From: Coriobacteriaceae bacterium EMTCatB1
GTDB taxonomy: Bacteria > Actinomycetota > Coriobacteriia > Anaerosomatales > Anaerosomataceae
Direction of reading: 5' to 3'
Assembly (NCBI GenBank): GCA_001950395.1
Contig: BDLO01000001.1
Coordinates: forward strand, 1,153,979 to 1,217,978
DNA: 64,000 bases
Position 1 is the first letter of the stretch. Every line of letters starts with the position of its first letter. Of this stretch, positions 18,068 through 26,354 are shown one piece after another. The position numbers and the translations under genes are program-made. The notes beneath the pieces are model-generated. The model did no database searches. It was not told the origin of the DNA and saw only the letters and a program-made list of their open reading frames with translations.

Positions 18068-18733
18068 TCAGCCCCTGATGCGGACGGTCACGAACACGTG
18101 CCCCTCCCGGACCGTCACGGGATACGTGCGCACGTCGGCGTCAGGATGGTCGGTGGTGCCGTCGCGCACGTCGTACCGCCAGCCGTGCCACGGGCACATC
18201 ACGTGGTAGCCGTCTAGGAAGCCATCGGCGAGCGGCGCGAACGCGTGCCGGCACACGTTCGACAGCGCGAAGAACTCATCGCCGACACGCGCCACCGCGA
18301 TGTCGGCCTTGCCGACCTTCACGTGCCGGATCTGCCCCGGTGGCAGGTCTTCGACGCGGAAGACCGGCACCTCGACCTCGCCCGAAGGCTCTTCGATCAC
18401 CCCGAAAAGCTCGCTCCCGTCCTCGACCTCCTTGAGGACGAACAGGCCGCACCAGCACTTCTTGATGGCGGCGAACTCGTCGCGGTGGAACGGGATGCAG
18501 GGGCAGATGATCTTGACGTCCTCTTTGGGGTCGCCAGTCCGCACTCGGCAGGGGCAGTACACGTCGCCGGTCTGCTCGAGTATCTCGAGCTCGGATGTGA
18601 GCACGTCGTCGACGAACCAGCTCTCGGTGTTGAACTTGTAGCCGAGCCGGTCGACGAACGGACCCATGTACTCCTTGAGGTCCTCGATGGTCGTGCCGGG
18701 AGCGAATCGCCGGCGAACCCTCGGCTCGCTCAC
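18068..18733 (-). CDS. ferredoxin:thioredoxin reductase catalytic domain fused to a Rieske [2Fe-2S] domain
   Basis: This 221-residue protein has two redox domains. Residues about 15-105 match the FTR catalytic (beta) subunit: CPC at 60-62, CPC at 77-79 and CWC at 93-95. By analogy with plant FTR, C62 and C95 would form the active disulfide and C60, C77, C79 and C93 would hold a [4Fe-4S] cluster. The third motif has Trp where plant FTR has the His of CHC, and the spacings are 14 and 13 instead of 16 and 8. Residues about 125-221 are a Rieske domain: C161-x-H163 and C180-x2-H183. It starts at GTG 18733 and overlaps the glutaredoxin gene by 4 nt. The fusion suggests electrons pass from the Rieske centre to the FTR site and on to glutaredoxin (inference). 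Confidence 0.85.
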   Translation of the reverse strand: MSEPRVRRRFAPGTTIEDLKEYMGPFVDRLGYKFNTESWFVDDVLTSELEILEQTGDVYCPCRVRTGDPKEDVKIICPCIPFHRDEFAAIKKCWCGLFVLKEVEDGSELFGVIEEPSGEVEVPVFRVEDLPPGQIRHVKVGKADIAVARVGDEFFALSNVCRHAFAPLADGFLDGYHVMCPWHGWRYDVRDGTTDHPDADVRTYPVTVREGHVFVTVRIRG

Positions 18734-18981
18734 AGCCCGAGCTCCTCCTTGATGCGCTTCTTGTTGAACCCCACGATGACGCTGTCGTCGTCGATTACGA
18801 TGACCGGGAACGCGGTGCCGCCCGATATGCGGCGCACTTCGTCCACGGCGGCCTTGTACTCCTCGCCTTCGAGCTTGTCGACTTCGACCACGTCGTACTC
18901 GACGCCGTTCTCGTCGAGGTACGCGCGGGCGGCGCGGCAGTACGGGCACGTCGACAGCGCGTACACGAACACCTTGTGCAT
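18730..18981 (-). CDS. glutaredoxin-like protein (CPYC)
   Basis: This 83-residue thioredoxin-fold protein has active-site CPYC at residues 12-15, the cis-proline region GTAFPVIVIDD and a C-terminal GFNKKRIKEEL. The length fits bacterial glutaredoxins/NrdH-like proteins. It is the upstream partner of the FTR-Rieske gene, overlapping it by 4 nt, and is a likely substrate or carrier for it. Confidence 0.85.
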   Translation of the reverse strand: MHKVFVYALSTCPYCRAARAYLDENGVEYDVVEVDKLEGEEYKAAVDEVRRISGGTAFPVIVIDDDSVIVGFNKKRIKEELGL

Positions 18982-18991
18982 GACGCTCCTC

Positions 18992-19342
18992 CTATGCGGC
19001 GATGGGGGTCGGCTCGGCCTTCTCCTCTTCGATCTTGCGCCAGTGATACGCGTAGATGGGGCCGGCGATCACCACGAGCGCGATATTCCCGACCAGGTTG
19101 ATGATCGCCCAGCGGCGCGACTGCTGGCGGCCGATCTCCTGCTGGCGCTGCCACTCCTCTTCCGTCATCGCCGGCTGCCCGCCCTCCGTCTTCGGCAGCG
19201 GTTCCATCATCGTCGGCTCGGGGTACACGAGCTCGACGCCGCTTCGGATGACGCCGACGGCTCCGACGATGACCATGATGAGCGTGATCAGGCACACCAG
19301 GTACAGGTAGATGTTGCGGAGCGACCACTTCGAACTCGGCAT
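18992..19342 (-). CDS. small membrane protein with two TM helices, unknown
   Basis: This 116-residue protein has helix 1 at residues about 11-33, a soluble loop rich in Glu and Gln (EEEWQRQQEIGRQQSRR), helix 2 at about 78-97 and an acidic tail. It resembles small proteins of the DUF5671 sort, but I cannot confirm that family. ATG 19342 with AAGGAGA upstream is chosen over earlier in-frame codons. It precedes the glutaredoxin gene by 10 nt, so it is probably in the same transcript. Confidence 0.65.
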   Translation of the reverse strand: MPSSKWSLRNIYLYLVCLITLIMVIVGAVGVIRSGVELVYPEPTMMEPLPKTEGGQPAMTEEEWQRQQEIGRQQSRRWAIINLVGNIALVVIAGPIYAYHWRKIEEEKAEPTPIAA

Positions 19343-19407
19343 CTCGCTCTCCTTCCGAGAGCGCCGCGTGAGCGACGCGTGACGTACCTTGATGATACCC
19401 TGTAGGA

Positions 19408-20238
19408 GTGACCTTCCCACGCCGCATCGGCAACGACCCTGCCGCGACCCTGCCGCGAGAGGGCATCGCGCTGCTCGCGTCGGGCTCCCACGGCAACGCT
19501 GCGCTCGTGTACTCGGGCAGCGCGGGCATGCTCATCGACTGCGGGCTTTCCGCCAAGCAGGTGCGCCTGCGCATCGCTGCCGCTGGGCTTTCGCACGTGC
19601 GCATCGAGGCGATCGTGCTCACGCACGAGCACGCAGACCACGTGGCGGGCGTCCGGGTGCTCGCCCGCCATCTTGGAGTCCCGGTGCTGGCGACTGGCGG
19701 AACGCTCCGGACGCTGCGAGACGATCTCACGGACGTGCCGGAGACCGACGCAATCCGCGCGGGGCACGCCGTACGGCTAGCCGGGCTCACGCTGCTGCCG
19801 TTCCGCTCCTCGCACGACGCTGCCGAGCCGGTGGGCTTCCGCATCGAGTTCCCATCGGCACGCGTGCTCGGCTACCTATCGGACAGCGGAGTCGTCGCGG
19901 CCGAGTGCACAGAGGCGCTCGCCGGATGTCACGTGCTCGCCATCGAGTCCAACCACGACGTCGGGATGCTCGAATGCGGGCCGTACCCGCCGTTCCTCAA
20001 GCGGCGAATCCGCTCCGCAGTCGGTCACCTGTCGAACGACGACGCGGCGGCTGCGCTCGTTGGGCTCGCGCACGACGGGCTTTCCACGGTCGTGGGTCTG
20101 CACCTTTCCGAGACGAACAACACGCCGCTCGCCGCGCTCGCCGCGCTCACCGCGGCGCGCGATCGCCTCGGGCTTCGCTTCGCCGTGGCAGCCGCCTTGC
20201 AACATGCACCGCTCGTGTGCGCGGCTGGCGCGCTCTAG
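19408..20238 (+). CDS. MBL-fold metallohydrolase, YycJ/WalJ-like
   Basis: This 276-residue metallo-beta-lactamase-fold protein opens IALLASGSHGNAALV, typical of YycJ/WalJ, and carries the metal motif THEHADH (HxHxDH), then further ligands in SSHDA and a C-terminal HLSETNN. WalJ-type proteins are 5'-exonuclease-like and linked to DNA replication or cell-wall control in Firmicutes; the role here is unknown. The GTG start at 19408 is almost adjacent to TAGGA, and GATACC lies 9-14 nt upstream, so the message could be leaderless. It converges with cobO, the stops overlapping by 4 nt. Confidence 0.8.
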   Translation: MTFPRRIGNDPAATLPREGIALLASGSHGNAALVYSGSAGMLIDCGLSAKQVRLRIAAAGLSHVRIEAIVLTHEHADHVAGVRVLARHLGVPVLATGGTLRTLRDDLTDVPETDAIRAGHAVRLAGLTLLPFRSSHDAAEPVGFRIEFPSARVLGYLSDSGVVAAECTEALAGCHVLAIESNHDVGMLECGPYPPFLKRRIRSAVGHLSNDDAAAALVGLAHDGLSTVVGLHLSETNNTPLAALAALTAARDRLGLRFAVAAALQHAPLVCAAGAL

Positions 20239-20768
20239 AACTCGATGCCCTTGCGAGCGGGCACGCCGCGCTCGAAGGGGTGCTTGTGCGAGCGCATCTC
20301 CGTGACCAAGTCGGCCGCCTCAAGGACGGCCTCAGACGCGCCTCGGCCGGTGAGCACCACTTCGACGTGCACGGGGCGAGCCGCAATCGCCTGAAGCAGC
20401 CGCGCCTCGTCGAGAAGCCCGTGAGCGGTCGCGACGCACGCCTCGTCGAGCACCACGAGGTCGTACGACCCGCTCACGATCGCGCGCTCGGCGATCGAGA
20501 GGGCCTCCTCAGCCGCACGCCGATCCTCGTCGGTGGCGCCCCCAGCCAGAAGCCCCGTCGATTCCCGCGCGGGACGCTCGACCGCGACGCCCAGCCGCTC
20601 GAGCATGGCGAGCTCGCTCGAGCGTTCGCCGCCCTTCACGAACTGCAAGAACAGCACGCGCAGCCCCGCGCCTGCCGCCCGGACAGCCAGCCCGACGGCG
20701 GCGGTCGTCTTGCCTTTGCCGTCGCCGGTGTACACCTGCACCAAGCCGACTCGGTCGTCCTCAGTCAC
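20235..20768 (-). CDS. cobO: cob(I)yrinic acid a,c-diamide adenosyltransferase (CobO/BtuR/CobA type)
   Basis: This 177-residue P-loop enzyme transfers the 5'-deoxyadenosyl group of ATP to cob(I)alamin or corrinoid precursors. The Walker A-like GDGKGKTTAAVG at the N-terminus, FLQFVKGG and LVVLDEACVA are the CobO marks. It starts at GTG 20768, overlapping btuD by 8 nt, and is the last gene of the btuF-btuC-btuD-cobO unit behind the cobalamin riboswitch. The association makes sense: imported B12 is adenosylated at once. Confidence 0.9.
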   Translation of the reverse strand: MTEDDRVGLVQVYTGDGKGKTTAAVGLAVRAAGAGLRVLFLQFVKGGERSSELAMLERLGVAVERPARESTGLLAGGATDEDRRAAEEALSIAERAIVSGSYDLVVLDEACVATAHGLLDEARLLQAIAARPVHVEVVLTGRGASEAVLEAADLVTEMRSHKHPFERGVPARKGIEF

Positions 20769-22038
20769 CGTGCGCCTCCTTCGTTTCGAGGTGCGCGAGC
20801 GCTGCCGCAAGCGCCTCGTCCTCGCTGGCAACGACGAGCGCCCCGTGCTCGCGCGCCTCTCGCACGAGCGTGAGCGCCTCGCCGCCAGTGTAGTCCCGTT
20901 CCGGCGTGACGTCTCCGACGAGCACCACCGGGGAGCCAGAACGGACAGCCGCGCGCAGGTTGGCGACGTTTGCGCGCCCGAACGGCGTCGGCGCCACCAC
21001 GACCGCCGCACACGCCGAGAACCGCTCCCGCGCCCACGCCTCGGCGGCAGCGTCTGCCTCGCCAAACGGCGGCAGGAGGTGGAGCTCGTGCCCGAGCGCT
21101 TGCGCGACAGCGGCGTCGACGTCGCCGTCGTTGAGCGCACCGCACACGGCGCGGCATCCCGCGCGCGCAAGCTCACGTTGCAGCCGCGCGCCCGCGCCCG
21201 AGCCGCACACCAGCCCGACAAGCCCGCGGTCGAGCGCCGCCACGTCGGCGCCGCGCACGATCGGGACGACGGCGACCGCTCCGGTGACCGGTTCGATCCG
21301 CACCACCGCGCGCACGTCGAAGACGCGGGAGAGCGTCTCGGCATCGAGCGCCTCTTCAGGCGGGAGCGGCTCGCTCACCGCGCCGTCGGCGACAATCGCG
21401 ATGCGGTCGGCGTAGCGGGCCGCAAGGTCGAGGTCGTGGAAGACCGCGAGCACCGCCGCGCCCGCGTCCGCTTCACGGCGCACGAGGTCGAGGATCTGCA
21501 GTGCGTGGTTGACGTCGAGGTGCGCGGTGGCCTCGTCGAGCAGGAGCACCTGCGGCTGCTGAGCGAGCGCCTGAGCGACCGTGAGCCGCTGCAGGTCGCC
21601 GCCCGACAGCGTATCGACGGTCTGCTCCGCCAGCCGGAGCGTGTCGGTGCGCCGCATGGCATCCTCGACGAACGCGGCGTCGGCCGGCCCCGGGCGCTCG
21701 AGCACGTCGAGGTGCGGGTGACGCCCGAGCTCCACGAAGCGCCGCGCCCTCATCGCGAACGGCACCGGAAGCGCCTGCGGCACGACTGCTGCCATCTTCG
21801 CGCGCGCACGCGTGGAGAGCTCCCTCACGTCCTTGCCGCAGATCAAGACCGCGCCGCGCTCGACGCGGGCAGCGCCCGTGACGGCCCGGAGTAGCGTCGA
21901 CTTGCCGGCGCCGTTCGGGCCCACGAGCCCGACCACCTCGGCGGCTCGCACGGCGAACGACACGCCTGCGAGCACCGGCGCTCCGCCGTAGCCCACGTGC
22001 GCGTCACGGAAATCGAGCAGCACGTCGCGCTCGATCAC
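20761..22038 (-). CDS. btuD: cobalamin ABC transporter ATPase BtuD with an extra C-terminal domain
   Basis: This 425-residue protein has an N-terminal FecE/BtuD-type ATPase of about 250 residues (Walker A GPNGAGKS, signature LSGGDLQR, Walker B LLLDEATAHLD, VFHDLDLA). A further domain of about 170 residues follows, with alternating strands and glycine turns (LVGLVCGSGAGA, VVVAPTPFGRANVAN, PVVLVGDV). It looks Rossmann-like and is not part of ordinary BtuD (about 250-260 residues). Long BtuD-type ATPases are known in archaea and some bacteria; the job of the tail is not known to me. The start is GTG 22038 with GGAAGGAG upstream, overlapping btuC by 4 nt. Confidence 0.87.
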   Translation of the reverse strand: MIERDVLLDFRDAHVGYGGAPVLAGVSFAVRAAEVVGLVGPNGAGKSTLLRAVTGAARVERGAVLICGKDVRELSTRARAKMAAVVPQALPVPFAMRARRFVELGRHPHLDVLERPGPADAAFVEDAMRRTDTLRLAEQTVDTLSGGDLQRLTVAQALAQQPQVLLLDEATAHLDVNHALQILDLVRREADAGAAVLAVFHDLDLAARYADRIAIVADGAVSEPLPPEEALDAETLSRVFDVRAVVRIEPVTGAVAVVPIVRGADVAALDRGLVGLVCGSGAGARLQRELARAGCRAVCGALNDGDVDAAVAQALGHELHLLPPFGEADAAAEAWARERFSACAAVVVAPTPFGRANVANLRAAVRSGSPVVLVGDVTPERDYTGGEALTLVREAREHGALVVASEDEALAAALAHLETKEAHGD

Positions 22039-23054
22039 GCCGCACGCTCCTTCCGCGTGAGCAGCCACACGAAGAAGGGCCCGCCAGCGAGCGCCGTGAC
22101 GATGCCGACCGGCAGCTCCACCGGCGCGAGCACCACCCGCGCGAGCAGGTCCGCGAGCACCACCACGACCGCCCCAACGAGCGCGGAGGCCGGCAGGAGC
22201 GTCCGGTGGTCGGGGCCGAGCACGAGCCGAACGGCGTGCGGCACCATGAGCCCAACGAAGCCGATGAGCCCCGACACCGACACCGCTCCCGCCACCACGA
22301 GCGAAGCGCACGCGAGCATCACGAGCGTGAAGCGGCGCGCGTCGAGCCCGAGCTGGCTCGCGCGCTCGTCGCCGAGCAGCATGAGGTCGAGGTCGCGGGA
22401 ACGCAGGAACGGCACCGCGCTCCCGCCGACGAGCACGGCGGCGAGCATCCCCACGTACGGCCACGAAGCGCGCTGTAGCCCGCCCATCATCCAGAACACC
22501 ACCGCGTGCATCGATTCGCGCGACACCACCATCACGAACGAGGTGAGCGCAGCGAGCGTGTACGAGACCGCGACGCCTGCGAGCAGCAGCGACGTGGATT
22601 CCAGCCGTCCCGCCCGCCCCGCGAGCACCACGACGAGCGCGATCGTCCCGAGCGCGCCTGCGAACGCCCCTGCTGGCACGCCGACGAGGACGCCGAGCGT
22701 CGTGGAGCCCGCGAGCACGAACGCGACGGTCGCTCCCAGGCCCGCGCCTGAGGAGACGCCGAGGATGTACGGGTCGGCGAGCGCGTTGCGGAACAGGGCC
22801 TGGTACAGCACGCCCGCTGTCGCGAGGCACGCCCCGACGAGCGCCGCCAGGAGCACGCGCGGGAGCCGCAAGTCGAGCACCACCGCGTCCTCGACGGGGC
22901 CCGGTGCGCCTGCGACCGCCCGGCCGATCGCTCCCAGCACCTCGCTGGGCGCGACCTTGACGGCGCCGAAGGCGACGCCCGCCACCATCGCGATGGCGAG
23001 CGCCGCCGCAAGCGCGGCCAAAGCCGCTGCGCGCCGTGTGCGAGAGGCGCTCAC
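22035..23054 (-). CDS. btuC: cobalamin/corrinoid ABC transporter permease BtuC (FecCD family)
   Basis: This 339-residue permease with about ten helices has the family stretches LRLPRVLLAALVGACLATAG, NALADPYILGVSSGAGLGA, and SGLIGFVGLMVPH before the coupling helix. It dimerises with itself and binds BtuD and BtuF. The start is GTG 23054, 9 nt after the btuF stop. Iron-siderophore permeases belong to the same family, but the upstream cobalamin riboswitch and downstream cobO support B12. Confidence 0.9.
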   Translation of the reverse strand: MSASRTRRAAALAALAAALAIAMVAGVAFGAVKVAPSEVLGAIGRAVAGAPGPVEDAVVLDLRLPRVLLAALVGACLATAGVLYQALFRNALADPYILGVSSGAGLGATVAFVLAGSTTLGVLVGVPAGAFAGALGTIALVVVLAGRAGRLESTSLLLAGVAVSYTLAALTSFVMVVSRESMHAVVFWMMGGLQRASWPYVGMLAAVLVGGSAVPFLRSRDLDLMLLGDERASQLGLDARRFTLVMLACASLVVAGAVSVSGLIGFVGLMVPHAVRLVLGPDHRTLLPASALVGAVVVVLADLLARVVLAPVELPVGIVTALAGGPFFVWLLTRKERAA

Positions 23055-23063
23055 GTCACCGCC

Positions 23064-23990
23064 TTAGAAGGCGTCGGGGTGCAGCGCTTCGGCGATCTGC
23101 CGGATGCCTTGGATGCAGCGCGGGCCCGGCCTGCTCACGAGGTTGTCGTCGAGCACGAACACGCGCTTCGCCTTGACCGCCGACAGCGCCGAGTACCCAG
23201 GCCGCTTCTCGATGTCGGCCGGGTCGCTCATCGAGCCCTTGGTGGCGAGGTACACGTCCGGGTCGTCCTTGAGGAGCTGCTCCAGCGAGTACGCGACGTA
23301 CCCTTCTTGCGTCACCACATTCTCGCCGCCGGCCTGGTCGATGAGGTCGTTGATGAAGGTGCCGGGGCCTGCCGTGTACAGCGGGTCTTGCGCGATCTCG
23401 ATGAAGCAGCGGACGGGCGCCTCCTCGATCGCGGACTGGATCGTTTCGAGCTCGTCTTGCATGCCTTGCACGACCTCGTCGGCCTTCGCTGGCTCGCCGA
23501 TGGCCGTGCCCACCAGCTTGATCGCGTCGTAAACGCCCTGCAGCGACTGCGGGTCGACCGCCACGACGACCGCACCCGCCTCTTCGAGCTTGGCGATGGT
23601 CTCGGACTGGACGCCGCCGGTGGCGAGCACCAGATCTGGCTTCGCTGCCGCGATCGCCTCCATGTTCGGGGTCATGAAGTCGCCGACCTTGGCGATCGAG
23701 GAGACCTCGGGCGGGTAGTCGTCGTACGTCGTCACACCCACCACGCGATCGAGCGCGCCGAGCGCGTAGACGATCTCGGTGTTCGCGGGCGCCAAGCTCA
23801 CGATGCGCTCCGGCTTCTTCGCGATGGTGACCTTCCGTCCGGCGTCGTCGGTGATCGTCACCGGGAACGACGCCTGCTTATTCTCGCCGCCTGACGCGGG
23901 CTGCTTCTTCGCGCACCCCGCTGGCGCGACGACGAGCGCTGCCGCCACCGCCGCCGCCGCAAGCGCTCGGACCCACTGTCGTGCTCTCAT
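23064..23990 (-). CDS. btuF: cobalamin-binding lipoprotein BtuF-like
   Basis: This 308-residue type III periplasmic binding protein has a signal peptide with lipobox VAPAGC, then ITDDAGRKVTIAKKPERIVSLAPANTE in outline, the common opening of BtuF/FepB domains, and GVTTYDDYPPEV. ATG 23990 is preferred (AGGAAGAGG upstream) although the frame is open 38 codons more, into the riboswitch terminator. It is the first gene after the cobalamin riboswitch. Confidence 0.88.
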   Translation of the reverse strand: MRARQWVRALAAAAVAAALVVAPAGCAKKQPASGGENKQASFPVTITDDAGRKVTIAKKPERIVSLAPANTEIVYALGALDRVVGVTTYDDYPPEVSSIAKVGDFMTPNMEAIAAAKPDLVLATGGVQSETIAKLEEAGAVVVAVDPQSLQGVYDAIKLVGTAIGEPAKADEVVQGMQDELETIQSAIEEAPVRCFIEIAQDPLYTAGPGTFINDLIDQAGGENVVTQEGYVAYSLEQLLKDDPDVYLATKGSMSDPADIEKRPGYSALSAVKAKRVFVLDDNLVSRPGPRCIQGIRQIAEALHPDAF

Positions 23991-24051
23991 GCCTCTTCCT
24001 TTCTCTCGCATCCGGGCCATGCTCCCCGAACAGCGCGGCCGAGAAAGCGAA

Positions 24052-24072
24052 GGACCCGCGATCAGCGGGTCC
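24052..24072 (-). terminator. intrinsic terminator in the cobalamin riboswitch expression platform
   Basis: On the minus strand GGACCCGC, a 5-nt loop and GCGGGTCC are followed by TTCGCTTTCTC. The stem is 8 bp and GC-rich with a T-rich tail. It lies about 80 nt after the riboswitch aptamer and about 60 nt before btuF, so ligand binding would favour this hairpin and switch the operon off. Repeated GAGGACTCGAGGAC/CGAGGACTTGAGG segments upstream may pair with it as antiterminator. Confidence 0.75.
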
Positions 24073-24149
24073 TCGAGTCCTCGGTCTCCCGGAAGCACGC
24101 GCATCGCGCGGGCGACTGGGCCTCAAGTCCTCGAAGGCCGACGTCGCAG

Positions 24150-24280
24150 GGATCCCAGGCAGGTCTCCTGACTTCGGGGCTTCACGCCCCGTCACAGTGG
24201 CGGGTCCGTGCCGGACTTGCACCGGCTTCCCTATTCTCCCGCCTCCGCACACGCCTCGGCGGGCACCTGGGACCGCTGTT
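24150..24280 (-). promoter_or_regulatory. cobalamin riboswitch (adenosylcobalamin/B12 element)
   Basis: The minus strand contains the conserved string of cobalamin riboswitches in order: GGTGCC near 24266, then GAATAGGGAAGCCGGTGCAA, then GGACCCGCCACTGTGACGG carrying the B12 box GCCACTG, and GAAGTCAGGAGACCTGCCTG at the end. Its two ends (CCCAGGT and CCTGGG) can pair as P1. A -10 hexamer TACAAT at 24298-24293 sits just upstream. The element heads btuF-btuC-btuD-cobO, with an intrinsic terminator between aptamer and btuF. Confidence 0.96.
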
Positions 24281-24473
24281 CGGTTCGAGGCGATTGTAGA
24301 CCGCGCGGCTGACGCGCGCCAGAGGCGACAACCGGGGAGCGCGCGGTGGGCGTCGTCGTGCCGCGCCGGCCCGGCGCAGCGGGTCCGGGTGCCTCATCGC
24401 GACCCGCTCGCAACAAAGCGGTAAAATCGTGCGGTATTCCGCAACCGGCCAGTCAAAGACGGACGGGAGATCC

Positions 24474-25664
24474 ATGGACATCTTCGGCAAGTGCTACGAC
24501 TACACTGAGGCGGACGAGGCGCGCGCTTCCGGCTACTACCCGTACTTCCGCGTGATCACCTCTGAGTCGGACTCGAAAGTGCGCGTGAACGACCGCGAGC
24601 TCATCATGCTGGGCTCGAACAACTACCTGGGGCTCACCACCCACCCGCACGTGCGTGAGCGCGCGCGCGAGGCGCTCGAGAAGTACGGCACCTCGTGCAC
24701 CGGCTCGCGGCTGCTGAACGGCAACCTCGACATCCACGAAGAGCTGGAGCGTCGGCTCGCCGCGTTCGTCGGCAAGGAGGCCGCGCTCGTCTTCTCCACC
24801 GGCTTCGGCACCAACATCGGCACCATCTCAGCGATCGTCACGCGGCACGACTACGCGGTGATCGACAAGGACGACCATGCGAGCATCTACGACGGCTGCA
24901 AGCTGTCGTGGGGCAAGACGATCCGCTTCGAGCACAACGATCCCGAGAGCCTGCGTGAAGCGCTCGGGCGCGTCGACTGGGAGCACGGCGGGGCGCTCGT
25001 CGTGGTCGACGGCGTGTTCTCGATGGAGGGCGACGTCGCGCCGCTTCCCGAGATGCTGCCGATCATCCGCGAGTACGGCGCGCGCCTGATGGTGGACGAC
25101 GCGCACGCTTCGGGCGTGCTCGGGCCGAACGGCGAGGGCACCGCCGCGCACTTCGGGCTCACGGACGAGGTCGACCTCATCATGGGCACGTTCAGCAAGA
25201 GCTTCGCGTCGCTCGGCGGCTTCATCGCAGGCGACGCGAAGGTCATCGACTACATCAAGCACAACTCACGACCGTTCATCTTCTCGGCTGCGATGGCTCC
25301 CCCGAGCGTCGGGGCGTGCCTGGGCGCTCTCGACGTCATGGAGAGCGAGCCGGAGCACCGCGAGCGGCTGTGGCGCATCGTGAACCGCATGCACGCCGAG
25401 TACCGGCGGCTCGGGTTCGACACCGGGAACAGCACCACGCCCGTCATCCCGATCGTGCTCGGCGACGAGATGCTCGTGTTCGAGTTCTGGCGCCGCCTGC
25501 TCGATGCCGGGATCTTCGTGAACCCCGTCCGGCCGCCCGCCGTGCCGCAGGGACGCGCGCTCCTGCGCACCTCGTACATGGCGACGCACACCGACGAGCA
25601 GATGGACTACGTGCTCGAGACCTTCGAGCGCATCGGCCGCGAGCTGGGCGTCATCGGCGCATAG
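24474..25664 (+). CDS. alpha-oxoamine synthase (PLP; serine palmitoyltransferase/KBL/BioF family)
   Basis: This 396-residue fold-type I PLP enzyme joins an amino acid to an acyl thioester with loss of CO2. Family marks are LGSNNYLGL, TGSRLLNGN, VDDAHASGVLG with the PLP-contacting Asp, and GTFSKSFASLGGF with the Schiff-base lysine. The TFSKSFAS(L)GG loop and the absence of a biotin cluster lean toward serine palmitoyltransferase or 2-amino-3-ketobutyrate ligase rather than BioF. The start is ATG 24474 with GGGAGAT upstream; TAAAAT at 24422-24427 may be its -10. It lies across from a lipid-type gene group, see findings. Confidence 0.82.
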   Translation: MDIFGKCYDYTEADEARASGYYPYFRVITSESDSKVRVNDRELIMLGSNNYLGLTTHPHVRERAREALEKYGTSCTGSRLLNGNLDIHEELERRLAAFVGKEAALVFSTGFGTNIGTISAIVTRHDYAVIDKDDHASIYDGCKLSWGKTIRFEHNDPESLREALGRVDWEHGGALVVVDGVFSMEGDVAPLPEMLPIIREYGARLMVDDAHASGVLGPNGEGTAAHFGLTDEVDLIMGTFSKSFASLGGFIAGDAKVIDYIKHNSRPFIFSAAMAPPSVGACLGALDVMESEPEHRERLWRIVNRMHAEYRRLGFDTGNSTTPVIPIVLGDEMLVFEFWRRLLDAGIFVNPVRPPAVPQGRALLRTSYMATHTDEQMDYVLETFERIGRELGVIGA

Positions 25665-25689
25665 GGCGAAACCTGAGCGGAGCGTGCGA

Positions 25690-25710
25690 GCGGCGGCCTC
25701 AGGCCGCCGC
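25690..25710. terminator. bidirectional terminator-like hairpin
   Basis: GCGGCGGCC (25690-25698), loop TCA and GGCCGCCGC (25702-25710) form a perfect 9-bp stem between two convergent genes. The loop is the stop codon of the minus-strand gene. On the plus strand it is followed by TTCTGTCGTG. It probably ends both transcripts. Confidence 0.55.
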
Positions 25711-26310
25711 TTCTGTCGTGCGGCCCCGACGCGCGATCGCCACGCCTGCCGTCAGCACGGCGATCGCGATCGACGCCACCATGCCCAGGAAGGTCGCGAT
25801 GTAGACGGTGTTGCCGGAGCGGAACACCGGGCTGTCGGGATGGAAGAGGTTCGGCAGCACGAGCACAAGCACCCACAGCGTCGCAGCGAGCAGCGCATCC
25901 AGCGCCGCCGGCGCCTTCGGCGAGTCCACGAGGAACTGCGCGGCGAGAACCACGAGCGCGCCTGCGAGGACCGCGAAGGTCATCAGCAGCCGGGGCTCGT
26001 TCCACAAGACCCCGCCCCAGATGAGCTTCATTGAGATGAGCCCGAGGATGGTGTTGACGACCCAGTGCGGAAGCGCCAGCCAGCGGAAGGCCTCGCCGTA
26101 GCGCTGCCAGCCGTTCGCGCCAAGGAGCGTGGCGACGCCTGCTGCTCCTGCGATGGTGAAGGTCACCATGTTCACCCAGGTCGAGGCGCCGTGGTACATC
26201 ACGAAGCGCACCATCGCGCCCAGCTTCTGGTCGGGCGGGGTGAGCAGGATCGCGGCAACGGAGCCGACCACTCCAATCGCCACAGCCGCCGCGAGCGTGT
26301 TTTTGCGCAT
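25699..26310 (-). CDS. polytopic membrane protein resembling CcmC (haem/cytochrome c assembly)
   Basis: This 203-residue protein has six hydrophobic segments. The first loop reads FVMYHGASTWVN, comparable to the FxxHVPxAW region of CcmC, and a later W-rich loop IWGGVLWNEPRLLMT occupies the place of the CcmC WWTWDARLT segment; LFHPDS follows as a further histidine loop. These suggest a distant CcmC/CcsA-type haem-handling protein, but the canonical WD motif is absent, so this is tentative. ATG 26310 has AAGGAGG before it. It follows the patatin gene by 44 nt on the same strand. Confidence 0.55.
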   Translation of the reverse strand: MRKNTLAAAVAIGVVGSVAAILLTPPDQKLGAMVRFVMYHGASTWVNMVTFTIAGAAGVATLLGANGWQRYGEAFRWLALPHWVVNTILGLISMKLIWGGVLWNEPRLLMTFAVLAGALVVLAAQFLVDSPKAPAALDALLAATLWVLVLVLPNLFHPDSPVFRSGNTVYIATFLGMVASIAIAVLTAGVAIARRGRTTEAAA

Positions 26311-26354
26311 GCGTCCTCCTTGCGTGTCGTCGCCCGTGACGGCAATCGCGCCGG

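Noticed and set aside
22035-23990. Iron-siderophore importer
   Set aside because: Same permease family, but the cobalamin riboswitch upstream and cobO downstream point to B12.
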